Source: CAIJMU01 sp035530275 (GTDB lineage Bacteria > Spirochaetota > Spirochaetia > Treponematales > Rectinemataceae). Taken from it: a stretch of 64,000 nt of DNA. Under the pieces are notes generated by a model. It made no database searches and was not told where the DNA came from. It was given only the letters and a program-made list of their open reading frames with translations. Location: the NCBI GenBank assembly GCA_035530275.1, contig DATKVC010000024.1, forward strand, positions 161,131 to 225,130. The letters run 5' to 3'. Below are positions 35,405-44,418 of the stretch, piece after piece (position 1 is the first letter of the stretch; each line of letters starts with the position of its first letter). The position numbers and the translations under genes are program-made.

Positions 35405-36501
35405 AAATAGCCCTCGTCAAGCAGGACATCTATCAGGACCTCTACGTCTGCGGATCGGGAACGGCGCCTGAGGCCATGCTCGAGTCGACCATAATGAGGA
35501 TAGGACCGCTCGGCCTCTTTACCCTGTTCGGGAGCGACTTTTTCATCGTCAAAATGAGGGGGGAGCGCGAGTGCGGGGCCTACAGGCGGAACTACAGTCC
35601 TCCCCGCGAGGTGCTCAGGCAATTGCGGACACGGCCCATCAAGGAGATAACCGGCGAGGTTTTCGATTACCTCGAACCTCGCTCGACGCTCTCGCATGCC
35701 GATTTCTCTGTCGAGGCGGAATCTGTCGACTGGGGCAGATACGACATTGTCATCTCCATCAACGTGAGCGTACCGACGAGCATCGTTCGAAGCTACCCGA
35801 AGACCCTCTGGTGCTACATGATGGGCGAGGCGGTGGGCGGCGGACCCTTCGTCGAGTACGGCTACGACGCGAGGCTCAGCCAGGACATCACGGGCAATGT
35901 GGCTGGAGGCCTGGGACCCGTGGATTTTCCCTATACTTTCCTGGGACCAAGCTGCCTCGAAGGGATAGCGAGGAGCTTCTGCGCGATTCCTTCGGAAAAA
36001 CGGGGCGTCTATGCCGAGATCAATTCCACGCTTGAGCGACCCGTCGTCCGGGCGCCCCAGCTCGAGTTCGTGGGGAAGCTTGGCCATGAATTGGTCCTCC
36101 ACCATCAAGACATCGTCACCAATCTCCAGCGCGTCGCGACGAGCAAGTACTTCGTCAAGCTGGGCGGCAGGAAGATTCGGGGCAATTCCATCATAGAGGC
36201 GATATCGGCCGGTACCCTCGTCCTCATGGACCCCAAGGACGCGATGGGTGGACTCCTTCTTCCGAAGGATGCCTGGATACACGGCCAGGCAGACATCGAG
36301 GCCAGGATCACCGAGTTCGACAGGGACCCCGATCGTTATCGCGCCCTCCTCGAGGAGGAACGCAGGCGGGTCTCGAACTTCGTCGTCGACGCCCCGATGG
36401 AAGGTCTTCTCAATTGTCTCGACCATAAGCGGAGGGGGGGGCGGCCGGCGCGATCGAGCCTCGTCGGAATCGCCAGGAACATCAAGAGGGACTATTTTTG
36501 A
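35401..36501 (+). CDS. Putative glycosyltransferase (divergent)
   Basis: 366 residues from the ATG at 35401 (4-base overlap with the previous gene). The N-terminus MKIALVKQDIYQDLYVCGSG resembles bacterial glycosyltransferases of GT-B type. The C-terminal GNSIIEAISAGTLVLMDPKD looks like a degenerate GT-B donor site, with the family's second Glu preceding A-S-A-G. No family can be named with confidence. Its position inside an unbroken glycosyltransferase run supports a role in glycan assembly. Confidence 0.55.
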   Translation: MKIALVKQDIYQDLYVCGSGTAPEAMLESTIMRIGPLGLFTLFGSDFFIVKMRGERECGAYRRNYSPPREVLRQLRTRPIKEITGEVFDYLEPRSTLSHADFSVEAESVDWGRYDIVISINVSVPTSIVRSYPKTLWCYMMGEAVGGGPFVEYGYDARLSQDITGNVAGGLGPVDFPYTFLGPSCLEGIARSFCAIPSEKRGVYAEINSTLERPVVRAPQLEFVGKLGHELVLHHQDIVTNLQRVATSKYFVKLGGRKIRGNSIIEAISAGTLVLMDPKDAMGGLLLPKDAWIHGQADIEARITEFDRDPDRYRALLEEERRRVSNFVVDAPMEGLLNCLDHKRRGGRPARSSLVGIARNIKRDYF

Positions 36502-37259
36502 GGGGAGCTCGAAGGACCCCACGGCTTTATATCAAGGTTTTCGGCGGACTGGGCAACCAGATTTTCCAGTATGCCTACGGCCAGGGAAAGAGGCCGGAGG
36601 GCCTCGAGCCCCGCTATATCGTCGACGCAAGGGCGAGGGAGCTCGTGGAGGCTTTCGATCTGCCGCCATCCGAGCTGCTGGAGAGCGGGAACCGCCTCGT
36701 GCTGGCCGCGTGGAAGGGCTACGCCCGTTTCGTCGCCCGCCGTTTCGCGAATGGTTTTTTCCAGGACAGGCTTCCGCATGCCTCGATCCGCGAAAGACTC
36801 GTCTTTCGGCGGGACGACGCGTACCGGCGAAATTCCCTGTACGCGGAGATCGTCGCGTCAAACGCGGTGGCCGTCCATGTGCGGGGCGGGGACTATCTGA
36901 CGCCCTCCGCCTTTCATGGGTGGGGGGATGTCTGCGACGCGGGCTATTACGAGGGGGCCGTCGCCCTTGTCGACAAGGCGGTCGAAGCGCCCCGCTATTT
37001 CCTCTTTACCAATGACGAGAGCTTCGCCCTGTCGATGCTTCCCGTCGGCCTCAGGTCGCTGATGACTGTGGTAAAGGGGGCCTTCGACGAGGATCCGGGC
37101 TTTCATCTCTTTCTCATGCGGGCCTGCCGACACAACATCATCGCCAATTCGACCTTCAGCTGGTGGGGAGCCTTTCTCGGGGAGCCCGAAGGGCGCATCG
37201 TCATAGCCCCGGCCCAATGGAAGCTATTTGCCTGCCCTCCCGAATGGCAGAGGATCTGA
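36498..37259 (+). CDS. GT11 alpha-1,2-fucosyltransferase-like protein with altered donor motif
   Basis: 253 residues. FGGLGNQIFQYAYGQGKRPE at the N-terminus and IIANSTFSWWGAFL at the C-terminus are GT11 motifs. The GDP-fucose motif, normally HxRRGDY, reads HVRGGDY here, so the second Arg is Gly. The start is a TTG overlapping the previous stop (TTGA). It is shorter than the other GT11 gene (39120-39998), lacking part of the middle region. It could be weakened or have changed specificity. Confidence 0.82.
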   Translation: MRGARRTPRLYIKVFGGLGNQIFQYAYGQGKRPEGLEPRYIVDARARELVEAFDLPPSELLESGNRLVLAAWKGYARFVARRFANGFFQDRLPHASIRERLVFRRDDAYRRNSLYAEIVASNAVAVHVRGGDYLTPSAFHGWGDVCDAGYYEGAVALVDKAVEAPRYFLFTNDESFALSMLPVGLRSLMTVVKGAFDEDPGFHLFLMRACRHNIIANSTFSWWGAFLGEPEGRIVIAPAQWKLFACPPEWQRI

Positions 37260-37274
37260 GACGGAAGGCCCCGA

Positions 37275-38222
37275 ATGACATCCTATGCCACAGGTTCGCC
37301 CGTCGTACTCATCGTCTTCAACCGACCAGACACGACCAGGCGGGTCTTCGATGCCGTCCGCGCGGCACGACCGAGGAAGCTCCTCGTCGTCGCCGACGGC
37401 CCGAGGCAATCGAAGGCCGGGGAGGCCGAACGATGCGCGGAGGTTCGGGACATCGTGTCGCGGGTGGATTGGGACTGCGAAGTAGTCGGCGATTTCGCCG
37501 AGGCCAACCAGGGATGCAAGAGACGCGTGTCGTCGGGCATCGACTGGGCCTTTTCGCTCGTGGAGCGGGCCATCATCCTCGAGGATGACTGCCTTCCCTC
37601 GCCGTCCTTTTTCCGCTTTTGCGACGAGATGCTGGAGCGCTACGCGGAGGACGAGCGGGTCATGCTGGTCTCCGGAGACAACAGGCTCTATGGGGGGCGC
37701 GATCCGAAGGCGAGCTACTACTTCAGCCGCTATCCGAACATCTGGGGTTGGGCGACCTGGCGGCGGGCCTGGGCGAAGTTCGACCTTTCGATGTCCGCGT
37801 GGCCGACGATCAGGAAGGAGAGGGGCTTCGACCAGTATTTCGGGAAGACCTCGGAACGCTATTATTGGAAATCAATGTTTAATTATGTCTATAGCGGGCA
37901 TCTCGACACCTGGGACTACCAGTGGGTCTACAGCATCTTCAAGGAATCGGGGCTCTGCGCGGTCCCCGAGCGGAACCTCGTACGCAACATCGGTTTCGCC
38001 GATGACGCGACACATACGACAGCCGGTTCTCTCTACGCAAAACTAGCGGCGGAGGAGCTGGAGTTTCCGCTGCGCCATCCCGATCACATGCTCATCGATT
38101 CCGCCTGCGACGAGGCCGAACGCCGCATCAGGATCAGGAACGTCGGCATGCTTCCCTATCCGCTCAATCTATTCAAAGACCTGCTCCGGGACGGGCTTCG
38201 TGGTGCGCGAAATGGCGCCTGA
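37275..38222 (+). CDS. Glycosyltransferase, GT-A type (HlpA-like)
   Basis: 315 residues. SPVVLIVFNRPDTTRRVFDA, AIILEDDCLPSPSFF and YFSRYPNIWGWATWRRAW match the same family as the gene at 23390-24367, with which it shares its whole length, including the HTT segment near the C-terminus. The two are probably ancient paralogues with different acceptors. A ribosome site is weak (GGAAGG, 37262-37267). GC content is higher than in the other copy. Confidence 0.8.
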   Translation: MTSYATGSPVVLIVFNRPDTTRRVFDAVRAARPRKLLVVADGPRQSKAGEAERCAEVRDIVSRVDWDCEVVGDFAEANQGCKRRVSSGIDWAFSLVERAIILEDDCLPSPSFFRFCDEMLERYAEDERVMLVSGDNRLYGGRDPKASYYFSRYPNIWGWATWRRAWAKFDLSMSAWPTIRKERGFDQYFGKTSERYYWKSMFNYVYSGHLDTWDYQWVYSIFKESGLCAVPERNLVRNIGFADDATHTTAGSLYAKLAAEELEFPLRHPDHMLIDSACDEAERRIRIRNVGMLPYPLNLFKDLLRDGLRGARNGA

Positions 38223-39123
38223 GGAACTCGACTCCTTCCTTTCGAGCAGGTTTTTCGCCGCTTGCGAAATGGGGAGCCGCTTCCGTTCCGAGATTGAGGA
38301 CGTAGGTCGTTGGCTCGAACTTTCCGCCCGGTATGAATCATGGTTGGACCGAAAAGATACGCCGAAGACCGCCATTCCCAAGACTGTCCACCAAATCTGG
38401 ATAGGAGGGGAGCTGCCGGCCAAGTACGAAGGCTTCGCGCGGAGCTGGGTCGCGCTGAACCCCGATTTCGAGTACCGACTCTGGAACGAGGCGGCGATCG
38501 CAAACATGCTGGACGAACGAGTTGCCGGCATTTTCGAAAAGACGGTGAACTTCGGCGCGAAGTCCGATATCGCCCGCTACGCGATCCTGGAGAAATTCGG
38601 CGGGGTTTACGCCGACACGGACTTTGAATGCCTGAAACCGATCGGCCCCCTCGCGGAGAGAACGAGCTTTTTCGCCGGCGTCACCGTGGATACCTCGCCG
38701 CAGATCATGAACAGCATCATGGGCGCGTCGGCCGGACATCCTTTCTTGCGTGCCCTCCTCGAATCGCTGGAAGAACCCTTGAGGAGCGACAAGGGCAGGG
38801 ATGTGCTCCATTCAACTGGGCCCTTTTTTCTCAGTAGGGAATTCTTCGAATGCCGGGCCGCGAGCGGCGATTTCGATATCGTGCTTCCGACGAAGGTCTT
38901 CTATCCCTTTCCCTCCCAGGCCCGCTACCGGCGCTACGAGAGTTCGGAAGAGATCAAGCGGAGATATCACCGGGAGGAGGCTCTCGCCATCCATTACTGG
39001 GAGGTGAGTTGGCAGGACAAGGAGACGAACCTGATCGTCGCGGCCAAGCGCTTCGTCAAGCGCGTCATCTTCTGGAAAAGACTTGAGCCGATTCTGCGAA
39101 GAAGTTTAAGGCGTCGACGATGA
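38212..39123 (+). CDS. GT32-like glycosyltransferase (DXD type)
   Basis: 303 residues from the ATG at 38212; a GTG at 38200 is in frame and equally possible. KTVHQIWIGGELPAKYEGFA and the metal-binding GGVYADTDFECLKPI (DTD) mark the OCH1/GT32 group, used for many bacterial surface glycans. IHYWEVSWQDKE near the end is the conserved HHxxxSW-like element. It overlaps its upstream neighbour by 11 bases and the GT11 gene by 4. Donor unknown. Confidence 0.83.
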   Translation: MAPEELDSFLSSRFFAACEMGSRFRSEIEDVGRWLELSARYESWLDRKDTPKTAIPKTVHQIWIGGELPAKYEGFARSWVALNPDFEYRLWNEAAIANMLDERVAGIFEKTVNFGAKSDIARYAILEKFGGVYADTDFECLKPIGPLAERTSFFAGVTVDTSPQIMNSIMGASAGHPFLRALLESLEEPLRSDKGRDVLHSTGPFFLSREFFECRAASGDFDIVLPTKVFYPFPSQARYRRYESSEEIKRRYHREEALAIHYWEVSWQDKETNLIVAAKRFVKRVIFWKRLEPILRRSLRRRR

Positions 39124-39998
39124 AGGTCGTCCGCATCCTCGGCGGACTCGGCAATCAGCTCTTCCAGTACGCTTTTTCGCGAGAGCTCGAGCGCCGAGCG
39201 GAAGAGCCCGTCTTCACCGACACTTCCGCCTTCGATCGATATCGGCTCCACAACGGACTCGAACTCGAGAGGGTTTTCGGGCTCAGTCTCCAACGCATCA
39301 AGGTGCAGACGGCGAGGCAACTTTGCACCGAGCCTACGAATCCGCTCACTCGCGCCAGGCGACGTTTCTTTCCGAAGAAGAGCCACTTTATCGATCGCGA
39401 TACCTCCTACCACGGGGACGTATTCACCCTTGCCGGCGACCGCTACTACGAAGGCTACTGGCAGAGCGAGCGTTATTTCGAAGGCGTAGCGGCGGAGCTC
39501 CGTCGCGACCTCGTCTTTCCCGCCCTCTCGCCCCGCAACGAGGACTTTCTCGCCGGCCTCCCAAGGCCGGCCTGCGCCGTTCATGTGCGGCGGGGGGACT
39601 ATCTCAGGCCCGAGAACACCCACCTTGCGGTCTGCGGCCTCGACTATTACCGGCGCGCGATCGCGGAGCTCGCGCCGAGCTGTGCGAGCCTTGTCGTCTT
39701 TTCCGACGATCCGGCCTGGTGCCGCGAGTGGCTTGTCTTCGAAGGAAGCAGCCTGCGGATCGTCGACTGGAACCGGGGGGCGGAGAGTTGGCAGGACCTC
39801 GCCCTGATGGCGGCCTGCGAGCATCACGTCATCGCCAACAGCTCATTTTCGTGGTGGGGGGCCTGGCTCGGCGAAGCCGGGGGCGGCAGGGTCCTCGCTC
39901 CTGCGCTCTGGGCGCGCGCGGGCCGGGGAGCCTGGGGCTACCGGCTCGGTTACGCCGACATCGTGCCACCGCGCTGGACAAGGATGGCAGTCGAATGA
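39120..39998 (+). CDS. GT11 alpha-1,2-fucosyltransferase
   Basis: 292 residues. Full GT11 motif set: LGGLGNQLFQYAFSRELERR, HVRRGDYLRPENTHLAVC and IANSSFSWWGAWLGE. The intact HxRRGDY contrasts with the neighbouring GT11 gene. It would add fucose from GDP-fucose in alpha-1,2 linkage, usually to galactose. ATGA overlap with the previous gene. A 46-base gap separates it from asnB, which has its own ribosome site. Confidence 0.92.
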   Translation: MKVVRILGGLGNQLFQYAFSRELERRAEEPVFTDTSAFDRYRLHNGLELERVFGLSLQRIKVQTARQLCTEPTNPLTRARRRFFPKKSHFIDRDTSYHGDVFTLAGDRYYEGYWQSERYFEGVAAELRRDLVFPALSPRNEDFLAGLPRPACAVHVRRGDYLRPENTHLAVCGLDYYRRAIAELAPSCASLVVFSDDPAWCREWLVFEGSSLRIVDWNRGAESWQDLALMAACEHHVIANSSFSWWGAWLGEAGGGRVLAPALWARAGRGAWGYRLGYADIVPPRWTRMAVE

Positions 39999-40044
39999 AT
40001 CCCACCCATCCAGAGTCGAAATATTTCGTTCACCGGAGCTCACT

Positions 40045-41919
40045 ATGTGTGGAATAACGGGCTACTCCGGCCTGATGAAGAATCGCGATCAGGTCGAAAG
40101 AGCCGTGTCCGCCATGTGCGACTCCATGGCCCTCAGAGGACCCGATGCCGTCGGCACGGCCATCTTGAAGTCGTCTTTCTTCGGGCACCGGCGCTTGAGC
40201 ATCATCGACACCTCGGACAACGGACGACAGCCATTCGTCGACCAGGCCCGGGAGCTCATGCTGGTAGTGAACGGAGAAATATACAATTACCGGAGTCTGG
40301 CGGAGGAGCTCCGCGGCCGCGGGCATCGCTTCCGATCCGATTCGGATTCGGAGGTCATTCTTCACGGCTATGCGGAGTGGGGCGAGGCGATCTTCACCAA
40401 GATTCGCGGCATGTTCGCCTTCGCCCTCTACGATGGGAAGAGCGACACCACCTATCTGGTGAGGGATCGGCAGGGCATCAAGCCGCTGTGCTACACGATC
40501 ATCGACAATGATCTGTATTTTGCCTCCGACCAGAGGTCCCTCCTGGAAATTCCCGGTATCGCGCGAAAGGCGAAGCCCCAGGGAATCTACGGCTATCTCC
40601 TTTACGGCTACGTGCCGCAGGACCTGGAGTTCATAGCGGGACTGCACAACTTGCCGGCGGGGCACCAGCTGAAATTCAAGGCGGGGAAGGTGGAGCTGTC
40701 TTCGCTGTGGCGACCCTTCCCGGAACCCATACCTGCCATGAGCGAGGAGGAATGCCTTGCGCGGACCAGGGACCTTCTCCGCGAAGCCGTAAGCTCGCAT
40801 CTGCAAAGCGACGTGCCCCTGGGCATTTTTCTCTCGGGCGGCATCGACTCCACTTCCGTACTTGCCTTGGCCAAGGAAGTGTCCACCGGGCCGATCACCA
40901 CCCTGTCCATCGGCTTCAGCGACGGGCCCTCGCATCTCGACGAAAGCGGTATAGCCCGAAAGATCGCCGGGCATTTCGGGACCAGGCACATAGAACTGGT
41001 GGCCACGGGGAAGGACATCGAAAGCCGCCTGGACAAGATCATCGAGGGACAGGGACTTCCGAGTTTCGATGGCATCAACACCTATATCGTCAGCGAGTTG
41101 ACCAAGAAGGCGGGAATCACCGTCGCCCTTTCCGGGCTGGGCGGCGACGAGCTGTTCGGAGGCTATGGAATATTCGGCTTTCTTCCCAAAGCCTATCCTT
41201 ACTTGCGACACACGGAAAAGTTACCCCGAGTCATCAAGAAGGCCGTGGCCGGGATGCTGGCCCCGGCCCTCGGCGGGAAGCTCAGGCGGTGGCCCGAGGT
41301 CGACGATTTCGTCTCCTTGTATGCCATGATTCGCTTCAACGGCTGGATGAACGAAAACGAGGGCCTGCTTTCCCGAGACTATCTTTCGGCCAACCCGATG
41401 AATTCGGATCCCTTCGCCAGCCTGCGCGGCATCCGGCTTCCTGGTACTACCCTATGGGACGATCTCCAGACGCTGGAGATGGAAAACTACATGTCGTGGA
41501 GGCTGCTCCAGGATACCGATGCCATGAGCATGGCCAATTCCCTGGAAGTGCGCGTTCCCCTGATCGACCATCAGGTGGTCGATCACGTGCGATCCCTTCC
41601 AGCGAACGTGAAAAGGAAATTCGGGTATCCGAAGAAACTTCTCGTCGGTGCCTTGAAAGACCAGCTGCCGGACTTTGTCCTGAATCGTCCCAAGCAGGGC
41701 TTTGCCCTCCCCATGCGCGAATGGCTGCTGACGGAATTGGCGCCGCTGGTGGAATCGGTCCTCTCCCCGGAGAAACTGCGGTCGAGGGGGCTGTTTTCCT
41801 CCGAACAGCTGGGCGGCTATCATGCCGCGTTCAAGGCGAACAAAATCCCCTACGAATTCTTCTGGAAGCTGATCGTCTTGGAACTATGGCTCGATAAACA
41901 CAGGGTCGAGGTATTCTAG
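40045..41919 (+). CDS. asnB: Asparagine synthase (glutamine-hydrolysing) family protein
   Basis: 624 residues. Cys2 after the initiator Met (MCGITGYSG) is the glutaminase nucleophile; the synthetase domain carries the ATP pyrophosphatase loop SGGIDSTSVLAL. Both domains look complete. In surface-polysaccharide loci such proteins often amidate uronic acids or other sugar carboxyls (WbpS-like) rather than make asparagine. UDP-glucuronate made by Ugd offers a possible substrate class. A GAGCT-type site lies before the ATG; the next gene starts one base after the stop. Confidence 0.9.
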   Translation: MCGITGYSGLMKNRDQVERAVSAMCDSMALRGPDAVGTAILKSSFFGHRRLSIIDTSDNGRQPFVDQARELMLVVNGEIYNYRSLAEELRGRGHRFRSDSDSEVILHGYAEWGEAIFTKIRGMFAFALYDGKSDTTYLVRDRQGIKPLCYTIIDNDLYFASDQRSLLEIPGIARKAKPQGIYGYLLYGYVPQDLEFIAGLHNLPAGHQLKFKAGKVELSSLWRPFPEPIPAMSEEECLARTRDLLREAVSSHLQSDVPLGIFLSGGIDSTSVLALAKEVSTGPITTLSIGFSDGPSHLDESGIARKIAGHFGTRHIELVATGKDIESRLDKIIEGQGLPSFDGINTYIVSELTKKAGITVALSGLGGDELFGGYGIFGFLPKAYPYLRHTEKLPRVIKKAVAGMLAPALGGKLRRWPEVDDFVSLYAMIRFNGWMNENEGLLSRDYLSANPMNSDPFASLRGIRLPGTTLWDDLQTLEMENYMSWRLLQDTDAMSMANSLEVRVPLIDHQVVDHVRSLPANVKRKFGYPKKLLVGALKDQLPDFVLNRPKQGFALPMREWLLTELAPLVESVLSPEKLRSRGLFSSEQLGGYHAAFKANKIPYEFFWKLIVLELWLDKHRVEVF

Positions 41920-42702
41920 ATGCCAAAGGTTTCGGTCATCACGACCGTGTATAACGGCTCAAGGCATCTCCGGGAAGCCATACAAAGCATCCTCGACCAG
42001 GAATATGGGGATTATGAATATCTCATCGTGGATGACGGCTCCACCGACGACACGGGCGACATCGTCGCGAGCTTCAGGGACCCTCGCATCGTCTCTATTC
42101 GCCTGAATCGAAGCGGCAGAGGGGTGGCGTTGAACACGGCGATCCGCATGGCCCAAGGGGAATACGTGGCCGTCTTGGACGCGGACGACATCGCCTTCAA
42201 CTATCGCCTTCGTCGGCAGGTGGACTTTCTGGACGCCCATCCCGACTGCCAGGTGCTGTGCGGCAATAACATGATCAATTCGGCCAGCCCCGGTGAGGGC
42301 GCCACCGAAGCGTACCGAAAGATCGAAACCGACGAATTCATCAGGCGGAACGTCGTCTCCCATTCGAGCGTCATGATGCGCAGGGATGCCCTCCTCAAGG
42401 TGGACGGCTACGACGCCACGAGGAAGTGCCTGTTCGACTATGACCTGTGGTATCGATTGGCCACGGCGGGCTCTGTCTTTTACAAGCTCGACTCGGCCCT
42501 CGTCTTCAAGAGAATCCACGAAGGGCAGTTCTTCGAAGGCAAGAACCGTTTCAACGTCCTCGTCCAATCGATGGTGGTGAAACTGCGCTTCCATCGAAGC
42601 TTCTCGCGGAGAAAGTCGGACGTATTCTTTATTTTCGCGGGCTTTCTTTATGGATTGCTGCCCCCCATCGTCAGAAGAAAATTCATGGAGAGATTGAGAT
42701 GA
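41920..42702 (+). CDS. Glycosyltransferase family 2
   Basis: 260 residues. KVSVITTVYNGSRHLREAIQ, YLIVDDGSTDDTGDIV, and YVAVLDADDIAF (DADD metal site) make it a standard GT2 enzyme. The start follows the asnB stop without a gap. A hydrophobic stretch near the C-terminus (VFFIFAGFLYGLLPPIV) may bring it to the membrane. Confidence 0.88.
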   Translation: MPKVSVITTVYNGSRHLREAIQSILDQEYGDYEYLIVDDGSTDDTGDIVASFRDPRIVSIRLNRSGRGVALNTAIRMAQGEYVAVLDADDIAFNYRLRRQVDFLDAHPDCQVLCGNNMINSASPGEGATEAYRKIETDEFIRRNVVSHSSVMMRRDALLKVDGYDATRKCLFDYDLWYRLATAGSVFYKLDSALVFKRIHEGQFFEGKNRFNVLVQSMVVKLRFHRSFSRRKSDVFFIFAGFLYGLLPPIVRRKFMERLR

Positions 42703-42738
42703 GCGGGCCTGGCGAGCTCAGGCCTTGGAAAGGGAAAT

Positions 42739-43389
42739 ATGGCAATACCTAAGATTCTCTATCAGACCTACAAGACCTACGAACGCATACCGCTTTTCGT
42801 AAAATCGGCGATGCTGCTCCAGCGTGTTCATTGCCTGGGCTGGCGCTTCGAGTTCTACGACGACGAGCGGATCGCGGAATTCCTCAAAAGCGAATACGGC
42901 GGCGAGGTCTTCTCCGCCTACGACAAGCTCGCCATCGGCGCGGCCAAGGCGGATTTCTTCCGCTACGCGGTGCTCTACAAATACGGCGGGGTCTATCTCG
43001 ACGTCGACAGCGAAATCTCGGCCAATCTCGGCCGGCTCATCCGGCCCGACGACGTCGCGATCATCGCGCACGAAGGCAACCCCGATTGGTATGTTCAATG
43101 GGCCCTCGTTTACGCGCCCGGCCATCCCTTTCTCGCGCGCACGATCGACAAGATGGTCGCGAACATCGAAAGCAACCTCTTTCCCCACGACAGCCATGCC
43201 ATGACCGGCCCGCGGGCCTATACCGAGGCAATCAACGAGTGCCGCGCCGCCGATCCCGCCGTTCCGTACCGTGAGGTCGAGGTGGACTACGGGCAATTCT
43301 TCCGATTCAAGCGCCGCTATTCGCGGGTTCTCTACAAGGACCAGCCGCATTGGCGCGACGAGCTCGCGAACGGCGTGCTCAAGAAGTAG
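42739..43389 (+). CDS. GT32-like glycosyltransferase (short form)
   Basis: 216 residues. PKILYQTYKTYERIPLFVKS and the metal site GGVYLDVDSEISANLG (DVD) place it in the same GT32 group as the gene at 38212-39123, but the protein is about 90 residues shorter and lacks the N-terminal extension. A GGAAAGGGAAAT sequence precedes the ATG. Heptose genes follow directly, so a heptosyl or related acceptor is possible but not shown. Confidence 0.82.
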   Translation: MAIPKILYQTYKTYERIPLFVKSAMLLQRVHCLGWRFEFYDDERIAEFLKSEYGGEVFSAYDKLAIGAAKADFFRYAVLYKYGGVYLDVDSEISANLGRLIRPDDVAIIAHEGNPDWYVQWALVYAPGHPFLARTIDKMVANIESNLFPHDSHAMTGPRAYTEAINECRAADPAVPYREVEVDYGQFFRFKRRYSRVLYKDQPHWRDELANGVLKK

Positions 43390-43400
43390 GGCAGGACGAC

Positions 43401-44414
43401 ATGATCATCACTCAGACACCCTTCCGCATGTCCTTTTTCGGGGGCGGCACGGATTTTCCCGGATTCTACGAGACCCACGGCGGGGCGGTGATCTCGACGA
43501 CCTTCGACAAGTACTGCTACGTCAACGTCAGGCACCTGCCCCCCTTCTTCGACTACAGCACGGAGCTCGCCTATTCGGCAACTGAGCGGGTGCGGTCGGT
43601 CGACGAGATCAGGCATCCGGCCATCCGCGAGGCAATGCGATTCCTCGACATGCGCGAAATACGGCTGACCTATGAGGCGGATCTTCCGGCCCGCTCGGGG
43701 CTGGGGACGAGCAGCTCCTTCGCCGTGGGCATGCTCCAGGCCTTCTACGCGCTCAAGGGCAAATACGTAGACAAGCGTCGCCTCGCCGACGACGCGATCT
43801 ATCTCGAGCGGACGCTCTGCAAGGAAAGCGGCGGCGTGCAGGACCAGATCGCGGCGAGTTTCGGCGGCATGAACCGCATCGATTTCTCGGCCGACGGATA
43901 TACCGTCAGTCCCCTCATCATCTCGCCGGAGCGAAAGCGGGAACTCAACGACAGGTTGATGCTGTTCTTCACGGGCTTTTCCCGTTTTTCGTCGGACATC
44001 CAGGACCACACCGGAGAGGCGATCGGGAAGAAGGAAGGGAACGGCCGCCTCCTCGATACCCTGGCCCTCGTCGACGAGGCGGAAAAGATCCTGGTCTCGA
44101 AGACTGACCTTGGCGAGTTCGGCAAGCTCCTCGATCGGGGCTGGAAGCTCAAGCGGGGCTTGACGGACAAGATCTCCACGGGTTCGATCGACGAGCTCTA
44201 TGCCGCGGCGATCGCCGCCGGAGCGGCCGGCGGCAAGCTCCTGGGCGCGGGCGGGGGCGGCTTCATCCTTCTTTATGCCGAAAAGGAAAGGCAGGCGGCC
44301 GTGCGCGAGGCGCTCAAGAAGCTCCTCTACGTGCCCTTCGAGTTCGAGACCGGAGGCACGCGGGTGCTCCACTACATGCCGGAAAAACACGATCCGGCGG
44401 ACCGGGCGGAATGA
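43401..44414 (+). CDS. hddA: D-glycero-D-manno-heptose 7-phosphate kinase (HddA type, GHMP)
   Basis: 337 residues from the ATG at 43401. RMSFFGGGTDFPGFYETHGG is the characteristic N-terminus of the HddA kinases, and PARSGLGTSSSFAVGM is the GHMP ATP loop. It would phosphorylate heptose 7-phosphate at C1 to the alpha-1,7-bisphosphate. gmhA and an hddC-gmhB fusion follow at once, giving all four activities of GDP-D-glycero-alpha-D-manno-heptose synthesis. Confidence 0.92.
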   Translation: MIITQTPFRMSFFGGGTDFPGFYETHGGAVISTTFDKYCYVNVRHLPPFFDYSTELAYSATERVRSVDEIRHPAIREAMRFLDMREIRLTYEADLPARSGLGTSSSFAVGMLQAFYALKGKYVDKRRLADDAIYLERTLCKESGGVQDQIAASFGGMNRIDFSADGYTVSPLIISPERKRELNDRLMLFFTGFSRFSSDIQDHTGEAIGKKEGNGRLLDTLALVDEAEKILVSKTDLGEFGKLLDRGWKLKRGLTDKISTGSIDELYAAAIAAGAAGGKLLGAGGGGFILLYAEKERQAAVREALKKLLYVPFEFETGGTRVLHYMPEKHDPADRAE

Positions 44415-44418
44415 AGAC

